From JBFMDN01 sp040753915 (GTDB taxonomy: Bacteria > Desulfobacterota > Desulfomonilia > Desulfomonilales > Desulfomonilaceae): a stretch of DNA of 64,000 nt. How positions within the stretch are numbered: the first letter of the stretch is position 1; every line of letters begins with the position of its first letter. The translations under genes and the position numbers were made by a program. Of the stretch, positions 24,820-33,736 are shown one piece after another. The stretch spans positions 36,943-100,942 of the forward strand of contig JBFMDN010000012.1 of assembly GCA_040753915.1 (NCBI GenBank). The letters run 5' to 3'. Below the pieces are notes generated by a model. The model was not told where the DNA came from. It searched no databases and saw only the letters and a program-made list of their open reading frames with translations.

Positions 24820-25770
24820 CTATCGTCTGGGCCCGCCGCCGGAAGTGCTTACCTCTGGAGCAACCGGTGCGCGGTCCACCGCAACGGACCAACCTGCCCG
24901 AGGATCCTGACCCTTCGGAATCTGCGTCGGCTTGGGCATTGCTATCGAAGATGTCGACGGCTTGCGCGTCTCAGCAGGTTTGGATCCGTCTCGCTGCGCT
25001 GCTTGAGATCGTACACGCTGCGCCGGACGCCGCGCCGCTGCTGGTTGGGCCTGTGCCGCTTCCCCGGCTGGAGGATAATATTGAACCGTCGTACCTTCCG
25101 GAGTGATCGTTGTAACTCTTACCGCCCCGGGAGGCAAGCTGTCATCAAATACTCCCTCACCCGAACCAGGCTGATCCGGAGAAGGTGACGAAGGATGTGT
25201 GGCCGTGGCAGGCCGAGCTTGGCGCGTTACGGCGGGGGCTGGCTGCTGGGGAGCCTGAGGCTGGGGTGCGGAATACTGGACTGGAGGCTGAACCGCTGCG
25301 GGTTGCTGTTGCCATTCGGACTGGAGCCCCTGCTGAGATCCACCTTGCCACGAGTAACCTTGACCATACCCGTAAGACTGGGGCGGATATCCCTGCGGAG
25401 GATACTGATAATAACCCTGCTGCGGATATTGATGGCCTTGCTGGGGATACTGATAACCCTGCTGAGCTGGGGGATAGCCGTAACCCTGCTGAGGATAATC
25501 GTACCCTTGGGCTTGCGGGTATCCCTGCTGGGGATAGCCATAACCTTGAACGGCTTCCTGCTGGGGATAAGTGCCGTACGGGCCTTGCGGAGCTTGCCCC
25601 TGCCCGGCCATCCCACCATAGTACTGCGGGCTGTCAAACTGGTTCCCCGACTGGCTCCCCCAAAGACCGAGCCCTCCGGGCCCGAGTACCGAGTCGAGAA
25701 GCCCCTGTCCCAGGGCAGTCCCGGGAATTACGACCAGCACTGCCAATATCGCCACTGCTATCCGGGTCAT
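24820..25770 (-). CDS. Secreted Q/Y/G/P-rich repeat protein
   Basis: A 316-residue hypothetical protein. Residues 1-21 are a signal peptide ending PGTALGQG. Residues 55-150 consist of imperfect repeats around PQQGYGYP and YPQQG, at least six copies, giving an aromatic low-complexity tract. The C-terminal half is Ala/Pro/Gln-rich and contains one more ordered stretch, PGAVRVTTITPEGTTVQYYP. A good ribosome binding site AAGGAG lies seven bases before the ATG and a near-consensus promoter lies upstream. It could be an adhesive, biofilm-matrix or phase-separating surface protein; no family is recognised. It converges with the ligase gene. Confidence 0.75.
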   Translation of the reverse strand: MTRIAVAILAVLVVIPGTALGQGLLDSVLGPGGLGLWGSQSGNQFDSPQYYGGMAGQGQAPQGPYGTYPQQEAVQGYGYPQQGYPQAQGYDYPQQGYGYPPAQQGYQYPQQGHQYPQQGYYQYPPQGYPPQSYGYGQGYSWQGGSQQGLQSEWQQQPAAVQPPVQYSAPQPQAPQQPAPAVTRQARPATATHPSSPSPDQPGSGEGVFDDSLPPGAVRVTTITPEGTTVQYYPPAGEAAQAQPAAARRPAQRVRSQAAQRDGSKPAETRKPSTSSIAMPKPTQIPKGQDPRAGWSVAVDRAPVAPEVSTSGGGPRR

Positions 25771-25845
25771 AGCAAAACTCCTTGCGGCTTTACGAGAAGA
25801 TCAGCCGTGCATTTCGGCTGTTTCTTCTGACACATATCGTAAGTC

Positions 25846-25874
25846 ATTCTACAGGACTTGTCCATCGACGTCAA
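25846..25874 (-). promoter_or_regulatory. Sigma-70-type promoter of the Q/Y-rich protein
   Basis: On the minus strand TTGACG (25874-25869) and TAGAAT (25851-25846) are separated by 17 bases, each five of six matches to consensus. Transcription would begin near 25839, about 70 bases before the start codon. Confidence 0.6.
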
Positions 25875-26085
25875 GCTCATCTTTTAATTGCCCGCCCAAC
25901 CGACTACACCACTTGCTATTAAACTGTCTCTTCGGCCTGGAGACCGCCACCGTAGGATGGGTCGCGCGTAGCTCTCTCGATTTCCGTATGTCCGTTTTCG
26001 TACGGGTCACTCATTGAGCTACCGTCTCGACGCGGGATGGACTTCTCTCCATCATTCATCTGGATCAAAGGGCGAGACGCCGTTC

Positions 26086-26284
26086 GAAACTGTCTCAAAA
26101 CTCGGGACACACCAAACATCGTAGCACGATTGGGCGTCGATTCTGGGAAAGGCACCCTCACCCCAACCCTCTCCCAGAGGGAGAGGGAGCCGAAAGAATC
26201 ACCTCTTCCCCGCTTCTGGGGAGAGGGTCAGGGTGAGGGGATGTGCCACGATTATCACGGGCTGCCGGCTTTTGAGACACTTTC
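26086..26284 (+). repeat. 199-base inverted-end repeat, copy 2
   Basis: Same length and end sequences as copy 1: GAAACTGTCTCAAAACTCGG at the left and CTTTTGAGACACTTTC at the right, with the same CACCCTCACCCC/GGTGAGGGG palindrome inside. On its right the flank differs from copies 1 and 3 by an insertion of roughly 40 bases, but the outer part (CACATGGGAACCGGACAGAA, 26374 onward) is again similar to their flanks. It sits between the Q/Y-rich gene and the heptosyltransferase gene. Confidence 0.8.
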
Positions 26285-26694
26285 GTTCTACCCCTCAAAT
26301 CAACGGGCGAGACGCCCGCTCTGTAGTGTTGCGCCTCCTACCGGGCTGCAGTCCGGCCGTGCTAGTCCCTCGCACATGGGAACCGGACAGAAGTCTCGGC
26401 AGAGCTCTCCCGCCCTCCAACATACGCTGTGCCAGCTTCCCGTGCCCGGAAGGCACAAGGGAATTTGGCTTTAATGGTATAAGACACTTGAAACGAGGGG
26501 TAGTTTGTCATGAAAATCTTCGCGCCGCATCTTCGCTTTACTCACCGTGCGGCAGACGTGAGGCAAGATAGGAGAAACCGTGTTGGAATTCTGCTCGGAT
26601 TAGGAGGGGCCTGTACGGGTGCTTCGAGAAGCGTCCTGATTTCAGGCTGTAACTGGATTTTGAGACGATTCGGGGAACTGCGATTGTCTGCTGC
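26285..26694. other. Non-coding gap with degraded repeat flank
   Basis: The first 120 bases carry pieces of the repeat flank (GAGACGCCCG near 26306 and the GGGAACCGGACAG segment). The remainder up to the heptosyltransferase stop contains no recognisable gene; short open frames here have no ribosome binding site and no familiar sequence. Confidence 0.4.
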
Positions 26695-27762
26695 TTACCA
26701 GTTCAGTAGTTCTCTGGTTTCCTCGTACACACGCTCCGGAACGATTTCCTCCATGCAGCGGCGGGCATCGCAGGATCGTTTCCTGCAGGCCAGACACGTG
26801 AGGCCCTCCGATCTGACTACTCGGTGACCGTTCCCGTACGGTCCCACTTTGGCAGGGTCTGTGGGCCCAAACAAGGCAACCACGGGGATTCGGGAGAATG
26901 CTGCAATATGCATGGGGCCTGAGTCCACTCCCACGTACGCCGCGCAGATTTCCATGAGTGCTACAGCATCAGCCAGGTCGATCTTACCGGCTGCTACGAC
27001 CGGCCTGGCCTTCATGCGATGGGTGATCGAACGAATGTAAGGCACATCTGCTGAGCTACCGGCCAAGACCACCGTTGCATGACTTCGATGAATGAGCAGA
27101 TCCGCCAGCTCGGCCCATGCCTGCACAGTCCACATCTTGGTTGTCCACCGTGCTGCCGGATTGGCGTAGACAATGCGCTCGGCGGGAGCTTGCTCGGACT
27201 CCAGAAGCTTGCGAACATTATCGCGCGCACGTGGGCTCGTCGCGATCCGGAAGTCCTCCGGTTGCGGCTGACAGCCAAGATATTCGGCAAAGAGCAGGTT
27301 CTTGTCCACGGCATGAGGTTTCTGGGGATCCGGCGCGATGGTGTAATGCTGGAAAAGCGTGTTCAATTCCTTCGCGTCGGCAAATCCGATTCGGATTCCG
27401 CCCGGGTTCGCAATCTCCAGGAGACCGCTTCTGAACGAGGCATGAAGGTCAAGCACGACGTTATACGGTCTTGAGCGGAACCGTTTTCGCAGCTTCCTCC
27501 ATGTGCTCACTGTTGCAGTCGTTGCTCGTAGTACTGCTCCGCGAGCTGCATGGGGATCGCTGGTGGACGGGATGGCTATGGGAATTATCTCGTCTACGGC
27601 GGGGTCAGGCTCGAGAATCGCTGAGAAGCCCGCCTGCACTATCCATCCGATGTAACATGAGGGGTGGAGTCTCTTGAGCGCGTGAACGACTGGCAGGGTG
27701 TGGACTACGTCACCCAGAGAGCTGGGCTTCACGACAAGAATTCGCGAGTTATCCAGATTCAT
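26695..27762 (-). CDS. Glycosyltransferase family 9 (heptosyltransferase-like)
   Basis: A 355-residue GT-B enzyme of the ADP-heptose:LPS heptosyltransferase family, acting on the cytoplasmic face of the inner membrane to extend the LPS core. The N-terminal ILVVKPSSLGDVVHTLPVV is the acceptor-side signature with the catalytic Asp. The C-terminal domain contains PAARWTTKMW, YVGVDSGPMHIAAFSRIPVVALFGPTDP (donor site) and a late Cys set CLACRKRSC. It overlaps lpxK by four bases (ATGA), so the two are coupled. It could be heptosyltransferase I or II. Confidence 0.88.
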   Translation of the reverse strand: MNLDNSRILVVKPSSLGDVVHTLPVVHALKRLHPSCYIGWIVQAGFSAILEPDPAVDEIIPIAIPSTSDPHAARGAVLRATTATVSTWRKLRKRFRSRPYNVVLDLHASFRSGLLEIANPGGIRIGFADAKELNTLFQHYTIAPDPQKPHAVDKNLLFAEYLGCQPQPEDFRIATSPRARDNVRKLLESEQAPAERIVYANPAARWTTKMWTVQAWAELADLLIHRSHATVVLAGSSADVPYIRSITHRMKARPVVAAGKIDLADAVALMEICAAYVGVDSGPMHIAAFSRIPVVALFGPTDPAKVGPYGNGHRVVRSEGLTCLACRKRSCDARRCMEEIVPERVYEETRELLNW

Positions 27763-28781
27763 GGAGCAATACCCGCAAGGAGCACATCCTCAAATCCGCG
27801 CTCATCTTCGAGCTGAATACCTATCCTCAGGGCTCGTACCTGGTCACGTTCGGTGAACCATGGGGGAAGCTTGACCCAATCTTTTTCCGTGACCACTATG
27901 GGTAAATCCTTGGCCGCCCTCCTCACTTGGTCCAATTCACTGTCGGAAAGTCGATGGTGATCCCTGAACGTGAAATGACGGATCACGTGCCATCCCAGAG
28001 AATCCGCGGCAGAGCGAAATCGTTCCGGAGACGCTATGGCTGAGACGAGGACAACGTCTTTTCCTGAAAAGAGGGTCGGAGGGACCGCTGGGCATGACGG
28101 TCCTGCAGCCAATCCGACTATTCGCTGAGTGCAACGAAAGAGGGGCACGTGGTGCAAGAACGGTCTCACCTTTGGCGGTACCCCTGAATCCCCGCTCGTG
28201 GACACGGCCACGCCGGCCCTCCGCAACGCAGATATGGGCTCTCGCAAGTTCCCAAGCGGAAACATGTGGTCCTCACCTCCGCTGATGAGAACGATGTCCA
28301 GGGCTCGGTGCAGGTGAAGGTGCTGAAATCCGTCATCCAGGAGGGCGACATTGCAGTGGAACAGCATCTTCGAGGCCTGCACTCCGAGGATCCGCTTGCG
28401 TGCCACGATCACGGGGATGCCAGGCAGCCGACTCGCCATGAGAAACGGCTCGTCACCACATTGGTCAGGACTCGCTGTCGGGGCTGTTGAATCATCTCCC
28501 GCGACCACGAGGTAGCCTTCCTGGTACGTCCCCCGATACCCGCGGCTGATTATTGCCGGTTTGTACCCACGTTCCCTCAGCAATTGGGCCAGGTACATGG
28601 TAAAGGGGGTCTTCCCGCTGCCCCCCATGACGATATTCCCAATCGATACAACAGGCACCGGAGCCCGAACAGGTTTCAGCATTCCAAGTCGATAGGCCGA
28701 ATCCCGGAGCCGTTGTACCGCTGAATAGACAGACGCTGCCGCGCCGAATAGGGGATAAGAAAGTGATGACGACAGAGCCAT
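27759..28781 (-). CDS. lpxK: Tetraacyldisaccharide 4'-kinase
   Basis: Lipid A pathway kinase that phosphorylates the 4' position of the tetraacyldisaccharide at the inner membrane. The 340-residue protein has a hydrophobic N-terminus (SYPLFGAAASVYSAV), the P-loop GNIVMGGSGKTPF near residue 50, the segment AIISRGYRGTYQ, and VALLDDGFQHLHLHRALDIV near residue 140 with the conserved DDGFQ. An in-frame start at 28865 would overlap msbA by 80 bases; the ATG at 28781 immediately after the msbA stop fits the family start better, though its ribosome binding site is weak. Confidence 0.93.
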   Translation of the reverse strand: MALSSSLSYPLFGAAASVYSAVQRLRDSAYRLGMLKPVRAPVPVVSIGNIVMGGSGKTPFTMYLAQLLRERGYKPAIISRGYRGTYQEGYLVVAGDDSTAPTASPDQCGDEPFLMASRLPGIPVIVARKRILGVQASKMLFHCNVALLDDGFQHLHLHRALDIVLISGGEDHMFPLGNLREPISALRRAGVAVSTSGDSGVPPKVRPFLHHVPLFRCTQRIVGLAAGPSCPAVPPTLFSGKDVVLVSAIASPERFRSAADSLGWHVIRHFTFRDHHRLSDSELDQVRRAAKDLPIVVTEKDWVKLPPWFTERDQVRALRIGIQLEDERGFEDVLLAGIAP

Positions 28782-28782
28782 A

Positions 28783-30549
28783 TCACGACACGGGACGGTT
28801 TGTCGCTCGCGCGCCATCATCGGCATTGTTGCCCGGCGCGAATTGGAGAGCGTGCAGTCTGGCAAACTCTCCTCCCTTGGTCAGGAGCTCGTCGTGGGTG
28901 CCTTCTTCCGCAACGCGGCCGTTCACGAGGACATAGATGCGATCGACATTTCTGATGGTAGACAGGCGGTGCGCTACTACCAACGTTGTACGACCTTTCA
29001 TGAGAACTTCGAGTGCCATTTGGACGGCCTTTTCGGAGTCAGAATCCAGGTTCGAGGTGGCTTCGTCCAGAATGAGTATAGGCGGATCTTTCAGAAGCGC
29101 TCTGGCAATGGCAATGCGCTGGCGTTCTCCTCCCGAGAGCGTGATCCCATTCTCGCCAATCACTGTGTCGTATCCGTTGGGCAGGGCCATGACGAAATCG
29201 TGAGCCTGAGCCGCCCTGGCAGCCTGAACAACCTTTTCATGCGGCAGATCGGGACGGCCGTACGCTATGTTGTTCCTGACCGTGTCGTCGAACAGGATCG
29301 TCTGCTGAGTCACTATACCGATCTTCTCCCTCAGCGATCTCTGGGTGAAGCTCCTGATGTCTCTGCCATCGATGAGAATTGCACCATCGGTGACATCGTA
29401 GAACCTCGGAAGCAGATCGAGCAGGGTACTCTTGCCTACGCCACTCTCCCCTACGATCGCGACCGCTTCCCCCACTTTGATGGTCAGGTTTATGTCTTTG
29501 AGAAACGGTTGGCCGTTGTACCCGAAGAAGACACTATCGTACACGATATCGCGCTCGATGCTGCCGATCTCTACGGCATCAGGACGATCTTTCACATCAA
29601 CGGGGGAGTCGAGGAGCGCAAAAATCCGTTCGCCCGCGCTCACTCCCTCCTGAATAGTGATGTTAACGTCGTTGATCCTCTTTATGGGCTCGTAAAGCAT
29701 TATGAGGGCTGCCATAAACGAAAAGAACGTCCCCTGGGTGCTGGTGCCCTGGATTACCTGGTAGCCGCCGTACGCCACTATGCCGGACACTCCTATTCCT
29801 CCCAGGGTCTCCATGACCGGGTTGGACAGCGCGCGCACCTTGAACCTTCGCATGAACGCGTTGAACAAAGTCTGATTGACCTTGTCGAAACGCTCTTTCT
29901 CGTAAGCCTCCATTGCAAAGGCCTTGACTATGCGAATACCTGTGATGGTCTCATTGAGACGAGCGGTGATGTCCTCCAGCGTGACTAGCATCCTTCTGGA
30001 GTATCGCTTCAGCCTCTTGCCGAAAGAGAGGAGCGGATACACGGCCAGAGGAAAGACGATGAGAGCGATGAGCGCAAGAGTGAAATCCCTGTAAAACACG
30101 ACACAGACCAACGCGACTATGGTGAGGGCGTCCCGCACAATGCCGGTGATTGCACTGGTCATGGCCCCTTGTACCAGCATGACGTCGTTACTCATCCGGG
30201 AAATGAGCTCCCCGGTGGAATGTCTGACGAAGAAGGCCAATGACATTGCTTCGAGCTTGGAGAACATCTCCCCCCTGAGATCTCGCACCACACTCTGGCC
30301 GACGAAAGCCATGAGGTAGTACTGCCCGAAGTCACAGAAGCCTTTAAGAACGTAAACCGTTATGACCGCGAGCGGAATGAGAAAGAGCATCCGCTGGTCT
30401 TTTGCGAAGAAAATCTCGTCCAGGGCGGGTTTCACCAGATATGCCAGGGAAGCCGTGAATATGGCAACTCCCACCATGCACGCGCCCCCCAATATCAACC
30501 GTCCCAGATACGGCTTGAGATAGCGGAGCATTCTCTTATAAACGTGCAC
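28783..30549 (-). CDS. msbA: Lipid A export ABC transporter MsbA
   Basis: Half-transporter of 588 residues with an N-terminal six-helix membrane domain (1-310) and a C-terminal ATPase. ATPase motifs are Walker A GESGVGKST (residue 380), the signature ITLSGGERQRIAIARALL (residue 483) and Walker B ILILDEATSNLD. It flips lipid A-core across the inner membrane. The start is a GTG at 30549 with GGGAGG six bases upstream. Its position before lpxK and near lpxI/lpxA supports MsbA over a generic exporter. A 294-base gap (30550-30843) separates it from lpxI, so it may have its own promoter; a TAGAAT at 30707-30702 is the only candidate seen. Confidence 0.92.
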   Translation of the reverse strand: MHVYKRMLRYLKPYLGRLILGGACMVGVAIFTASLAYLVKPALDEIFFAKDQRMLFLIPLAVITVYVLKGFCDFGQYYLMAFVGQSVVRDLRGEMFSKLEAMSLAFFVRHSTGELISRMSNDVMLVQGAMTSAITGIVRDALTIVALVCVVFYRDFTLALIALIVFPLAVYPLLSFGKRLKRYSRRMLVTLEDITARLNETITGIRIVKAFAMEAYEKERFDKVNQTLFNAFMRRFKVRALSNPVMETLGGIGVSGIVAYGGYQVIQGTSTQGTFFSFMAALIMLYEPIKRINDVNITIQEGVSAGERIFALLDSPVDVKDRPDAVEIGSIERDIVYDSVFFGYNGQPFLKDINLTIKVGEAVAIVGESGVGKSTLLDLLPRFYDVTDGAILIDGRDIRSFTQRSLREKIGIVTQQTILFDDTVRNNIAYGRPDLPHEKVVQAARAAQAHDFVMALPNGYDTVIGENGITLSGGERQRIAIARALLKDPPILILDEATSNLDSDSEKAVQMALEVLMKGRTTLVVAHRLSTIRNVDRIYVLVNGRVAEEGTHDELLTKGGEFARLHALQFAPGNNADDGARATNRPVS

Positions 30550-30843
30550 CGGGAGCCTCCCAAGCTGCAGGCAGAGCGTTCGAAGAAATCCCTCTTGCGA
30601 GCAGAGCCTGTCTTTTCCAGCGCCTCATCGGCACCGGTGTGGTGAAAGCCATCGGCCGCGAAGCGGACCGGATGTGTGTAGCCCGCCAGACATTGCCCAC
30701 TATTCTATCCTGTCATGCATTGAGTATGTCTAACATTCATCACGATTGAAAGCTATAGCGGGGCGCGTTGAGAATCGCGCTCGCAGCAAAGCTCATAGGG
30801 GTGGGACAGCGGACTGACAAAGACCCTGACGGTCCACCGTCTC

Positions 30844-31671
30844 CTACTTCACCGGACCGTGCGGTGGAATTCCTACGATGGCCATTCCTACATCGTCGGC
30901 TTTGCGTACCATCTCGCTAAAGCCGGTGATCAACGTTTTTCCAGCTTCCACGGCTAGGACCCGGGCCCGGGCGACGATCATGCTGTCAATGGTGGAAGGC
31001 CCAACGCCCGGAACGTCGAACCGCATATCCTGGGAGGGCTTCGCCATCTTTACAACGACAGTGTCAGGAATCTGGAGATCCGCCGCTCGCCTTATTGCTC
31101 TGTCGGTGCCGTCGATTGCCTCCACAACAATGACTGCGCGATTCTTCACCAGTACGGTCTGGCCGATATCCAGGGCACCGATTCCCTGGGCCATTCTTCT
31201 GCCGAACTCGACATCTACCCACTGGCTTTCCGTTGGAACCGTGCGCGTGAGCACACCAGCCGGAGCCATGAGCTTCGACGCCCACCCCGTGATTTCGTCG
31301 ACCACAATTCCTTCTTTAAGCAATTCTTGAGCGATAGCTTCGAGGATCGTGTCGTCCCGCCAATCCCTCATGGACCGAATGAGCTTCAGGGCCCTCCTAT
31401 CCGGCCTGAGGTTCCAAAATTGCAAGAGATTACTCTTCTCGATCTTTCCAGCCATGACCACTCGGGTGATGCTTCTCGATTTCAGCGCGCTGATTGCCCG
31501 GTCGAGCTGACCGAGCTTGAGCCACAGGATCTCGTGCACCATGGATTCCATTGATGGATCGGTAAATCCGGGAAATCCGATGGCTACCACATGGAGACCG
31601 CGCTGTGAGGCCTCTCCGGCCACGTGGAGGGGCAGATCTCCCGATCCTGCAATGATTCCCACACTGTTCAC
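30844..31671 (-). CDS. lpxI: UDP-2,3-diacylglucosamine pyrophosphatase LpxI
   Basis: A 275-residue protein of the LpxI (DUF1009) family, which hydrolyses UDP-2,3-diacylglucosamine to lipid X in bacteria lacking LpxH. Signatures are the N-terminal VGIIAGSGDLPLHVA, the central RVVMAGKIEKSNLLQ, and the C-terminal domain segments TVLVKNRAVIVVEAIDGTDRAI and VKMAKPSQDMRFDVPGVGPSTI. It begins two bases after the lpxA stop and is clearly in the same operon. Confidence 0.95.
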   Translation of the reverse strand: MNSVGIIAGSGDLPLHVAGEASQRGLHVVAIGFPGFTDPSMESMVHEILWLKLGQLDRAISALKSRSITRVVMAGKIEKSNLLQFWNLRPDRRALKLIRSMRDWRDDTILEAIAQELLKEGIVVDEITGWASKLMAPAGVLTRTVPTESQWVDVEFGRRMAQGIGALDIGQTVLVKNRAVIVVEAIDGTDRAIRRAADLQIPDTVVVKMAKPSQDMRFDVPGVGPSTIDSMIVARARVLAVEAGKTLITGFSEMVRKADDVGMAIVGIPPHGPVK

Positions 31672-31673
31672 GG

Positions 31674-32477
31674 CTAGAGTGTCCTGAATGAGTGACGGCT
31701 CAGAGAGACGCGAGCAGTGCCCCGCCGAGAAGTCGCTAAGAAATCCGCGAACTTCAAGGCCTCCGGAACTGCCGGCATCTCAGCGCGAATCTTCTCCACT
31801 GCCTGGGCCATTCCCAGGCTCGACCGGAACGCGATCTTGAACGCCCTTTTCAGGCACCTGATCGTGTCGCGGGAGAATCCATTCCGCCTCAACCCCACTT
31901 CATTGAGTCCGTACACGTAAATTCTGGCGCCTGAAGCAAGGGTGTACGGCGGGACGTCTTTGGCTACGCCCGAGACTCCTCCCACCAGCGCGAATTCCCC
32001 CACCCTGACGAATTGGTGCACGGCAACGATACCGCCGAGAATGGCCCTCTGGCCGATGTCGATATGGCCTCCCAAGTGGGCGGAGTTCGCCATTACCACC
32101 CCATCCCCCAACTGACAATCGTGGGCAACATGGCAGTACGCCATGAGGTAACAATCATCGCCGATGATGGTGCAGCCCCGGCCGCGCACTGTGCCTCGGT
32201 GGATGGTCACATACTCCCTCACCCGCACGCGATTTCCGATGATGACGCGAGTGTCTTCCCCTCTGTACGAAAAATCCTGCGGCGGGCCGCCGATCGAAGC
32301 GAACGGCGAGATAAAACAGTCCGAACCGATGGTCGTGTTCCCCTCAATGCTGACATGGTGTCCGATTTCCACCCTGTCACCTATTACGACCTGGTCGCCT
32401 ATTACTGCGTACGGCCCGATCTTGACATCCTCCCCGATGCAGGCTCCAGGATAAACGATTGCCGTAGGATGGATCAT
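31674..32477 (-). CDS. lpxA: UDP-N-acetylglucosamine O-acyltransferase
   Basis: First enzyme of lipid A synthesis, a cytoplasmic trimer. The 267-residue protein has an N-terminal left-handed beta helix of hexapeptide repeats (IHPTAIVYPGACIGEDVKIG onward), the catalytic His region LMAYCHVAHDC near residue 122, and a C-terminal helical bundle with YVYGLNEVGLRRNGFS. It overlaps lpxD by four bases. In many genomes fabZ lies between lpxD and lpxA; here there is none. Confidence 0.96.
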   Translation of the reverse strand: MIHPTAIVYPGACIGEDVKIGPYAVIGDQVVIGDRVEIGHHVSIEGNTTIGSDCFISPFASIGGPPQDFSYRGEDTRVIIGNRVRVREYVTIHRGTVRGRGCTIIGDDCYLMAYCHVAHDCQLGDGVVMANSAHLGGHIDIGQRAILGGIVAVHQFVRVGEFALVGGVSGVAKDVPPYTLASGARIYVYGLNEVGLRRNGFSRDTIRCLKRAFKIAFRSSLGMAQAVEKIRAEMPAVPEALKFADFLATSRRGTARVSLSRHSFRTL

Positions 32478-33520
32478 ACCTCTTCCTTGCGATTCACTTC
32501 AGCGAGGCGCTCCAGCTTTCTGACCCGTTCAAAGATCTCTGGAAGCCTCTTGAATAGAGATTGAGCCCGAAGAAATATCTTGTGAGGCATAGCAGGCACG
32601 GAACCGGCCATGACTGAGCCGTCGGGCACGTTGCGGTAAATGCCCACTCTTGTAGCCAGAACCACACCGTTGCCCACGGAAACGTGGTCCTTGACACCCA
32701 CTTGTCCGCCTACGAGGCAGTATTTTCCCATTGAGGAACTGCCGGCAATTCCTACCTGGGAAGCGATGACAGAACCACTGCCGATCTGGACGTTATGAGC
32801 GATTTGGACGAGATTGTCCACTTTGACCCCTCTTCCGATACGCGTGACACCGGCCAAGGCCCGGTCTATGGCACAGAGCGCCCCTATTTCCACGTCATCG
32901 TCAATTTCTACCGAGCCGCTATGATACTTCTTAATGGCGACGGGGGCACCATGGCTATCCACATCCCGCGCGTAGCCGAACCCATCGGAACCTATAACGG
33001 TTCCTGAATGGATTATCACCCGCTTTCCGATCTTGACTCGGTCATAAACGGTGACATGGGGAAACAGCCTCGAGTCCTCGCCCACTTCTACATCTTCCCC
33101 GATCACCACGTGCGGCCCGATCACGGCTCGATCTCCCACAGTAGCTCCCCTGCCGATCACGGCGAACGCGCCTATTGAGGCTCCTTTGGCTATATGTGCT
33201 TCAGGATGAATCTCGGATTTGGTGGAGATTCCGGGAGGGGGGGATTCGTAGGCCCAGAACAAAGCGGTCAGGCGTGCAAAATCTGCCTCCGGATTGTCGG
33301 AACGGATGCACGGCATACCGCGGACATCGAATTCCGACGGCGCGACCACAGCACACGCGCTCCCCTTGAACAGGGCGTCGAGGTAGCGGACGTCACTGAC
33401 ATAGGTGATGTCTGTGCTCTGCGCGAACTCCACCGGACGGACACCTGTTATCATGGGCCCGGGGGCTTCCGAAGGTTCTCTGCCCAAAACATGGGCCAAT
33501 TGTTCAAGCGTAAATCTCAT
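32474..33520 (-). CDS. lpxD: UDP-3-O-(3-hydroxyacyl)glucosamine N-acyltransferase
   Basis: Third enzyme of lipid A synthesis, adding the second hydroxyacyl chain. The 348-residue protein has an N-terminal uridine-binding domain (MRFTLEQLAHVLG to about 100), a hexapeptide beta helix (IHPEAHIAKGASIGAFAVIG onward) with the catalytic His in VQIAHNVQIGSGSV, and a short helical tail. The reading frame is open back to 33679, but the family N-terminus begins at the ATG at 33520. The 216 bases back to the skp stop are therefore leader; a short frame there ends in a TGATG that touches this start. Confidence 0.94.
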   Translation of the reverse strand: MRFTLEQLAHVLGREPSEAPGPMITGVRPVEFAQSTDITYVSDVRYLDALFKGSACAVVAPSEFDVRGMPCIRSDNPEADFARLTALFWAYESPPPGISTKSEIHPEAHIAKGASIGAFAVIGRGATVGDRAVIGPHVVIGEDVEVGEDSRLFPHVTVYDRVKIGKRVIIHSGTVIGSDGFGYARDVDSHGAPVAIKKYHSGSVEIDDDVEIGALCAIDRALAGVTRIGRGVKVDNLVQIAHNVQIGSGSVIASQVGIAGSSSMGKYCLVGGQVGVKDHVSVGNGVVLATRVGIYRNVPDGSVMAGSVPAMPHKIFLRAQSLFKRLPEIFERVRKLERLAEVNRKEEV

Positions 33521-33736
33521 CAGGGAGCCGATATCTCCGATGCGTCTTTGCCGAGTCTCTGGCCTGCAAGACACAGCTCCATCACGCGCTGTAGCCAAGA
33601 GTTGGTACGTGCGCGACCCAGTCGAGACGACTGCAGGGCGATCAGGTTGCCCCGCTGACCCACCTGGATCGAGTGGCAACCTGATGTCCCTGTCTCTTGG
33701 AGGCTGGCCTCTGGTTCAGCCATAGCCGTCAAGGTT

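Noticed and set aside
25340..25620. Repeated DNA units as a CRISPR array
   Set aside because: The repeats are in frame, coding for YPQQG-type peptide repeats, with no constant repeat and unique spacer pattern and no cas genes in the window.
33520..33732. 70-codon frame between skp and lpxD ending in TGATG at the lpxD start
   Set aside because: The position is suggestive of a coupled small gene, but its only starts are a TTG or an ATG without a ribosome binding site, and a second frame is also open across the same gap. Not enough support.
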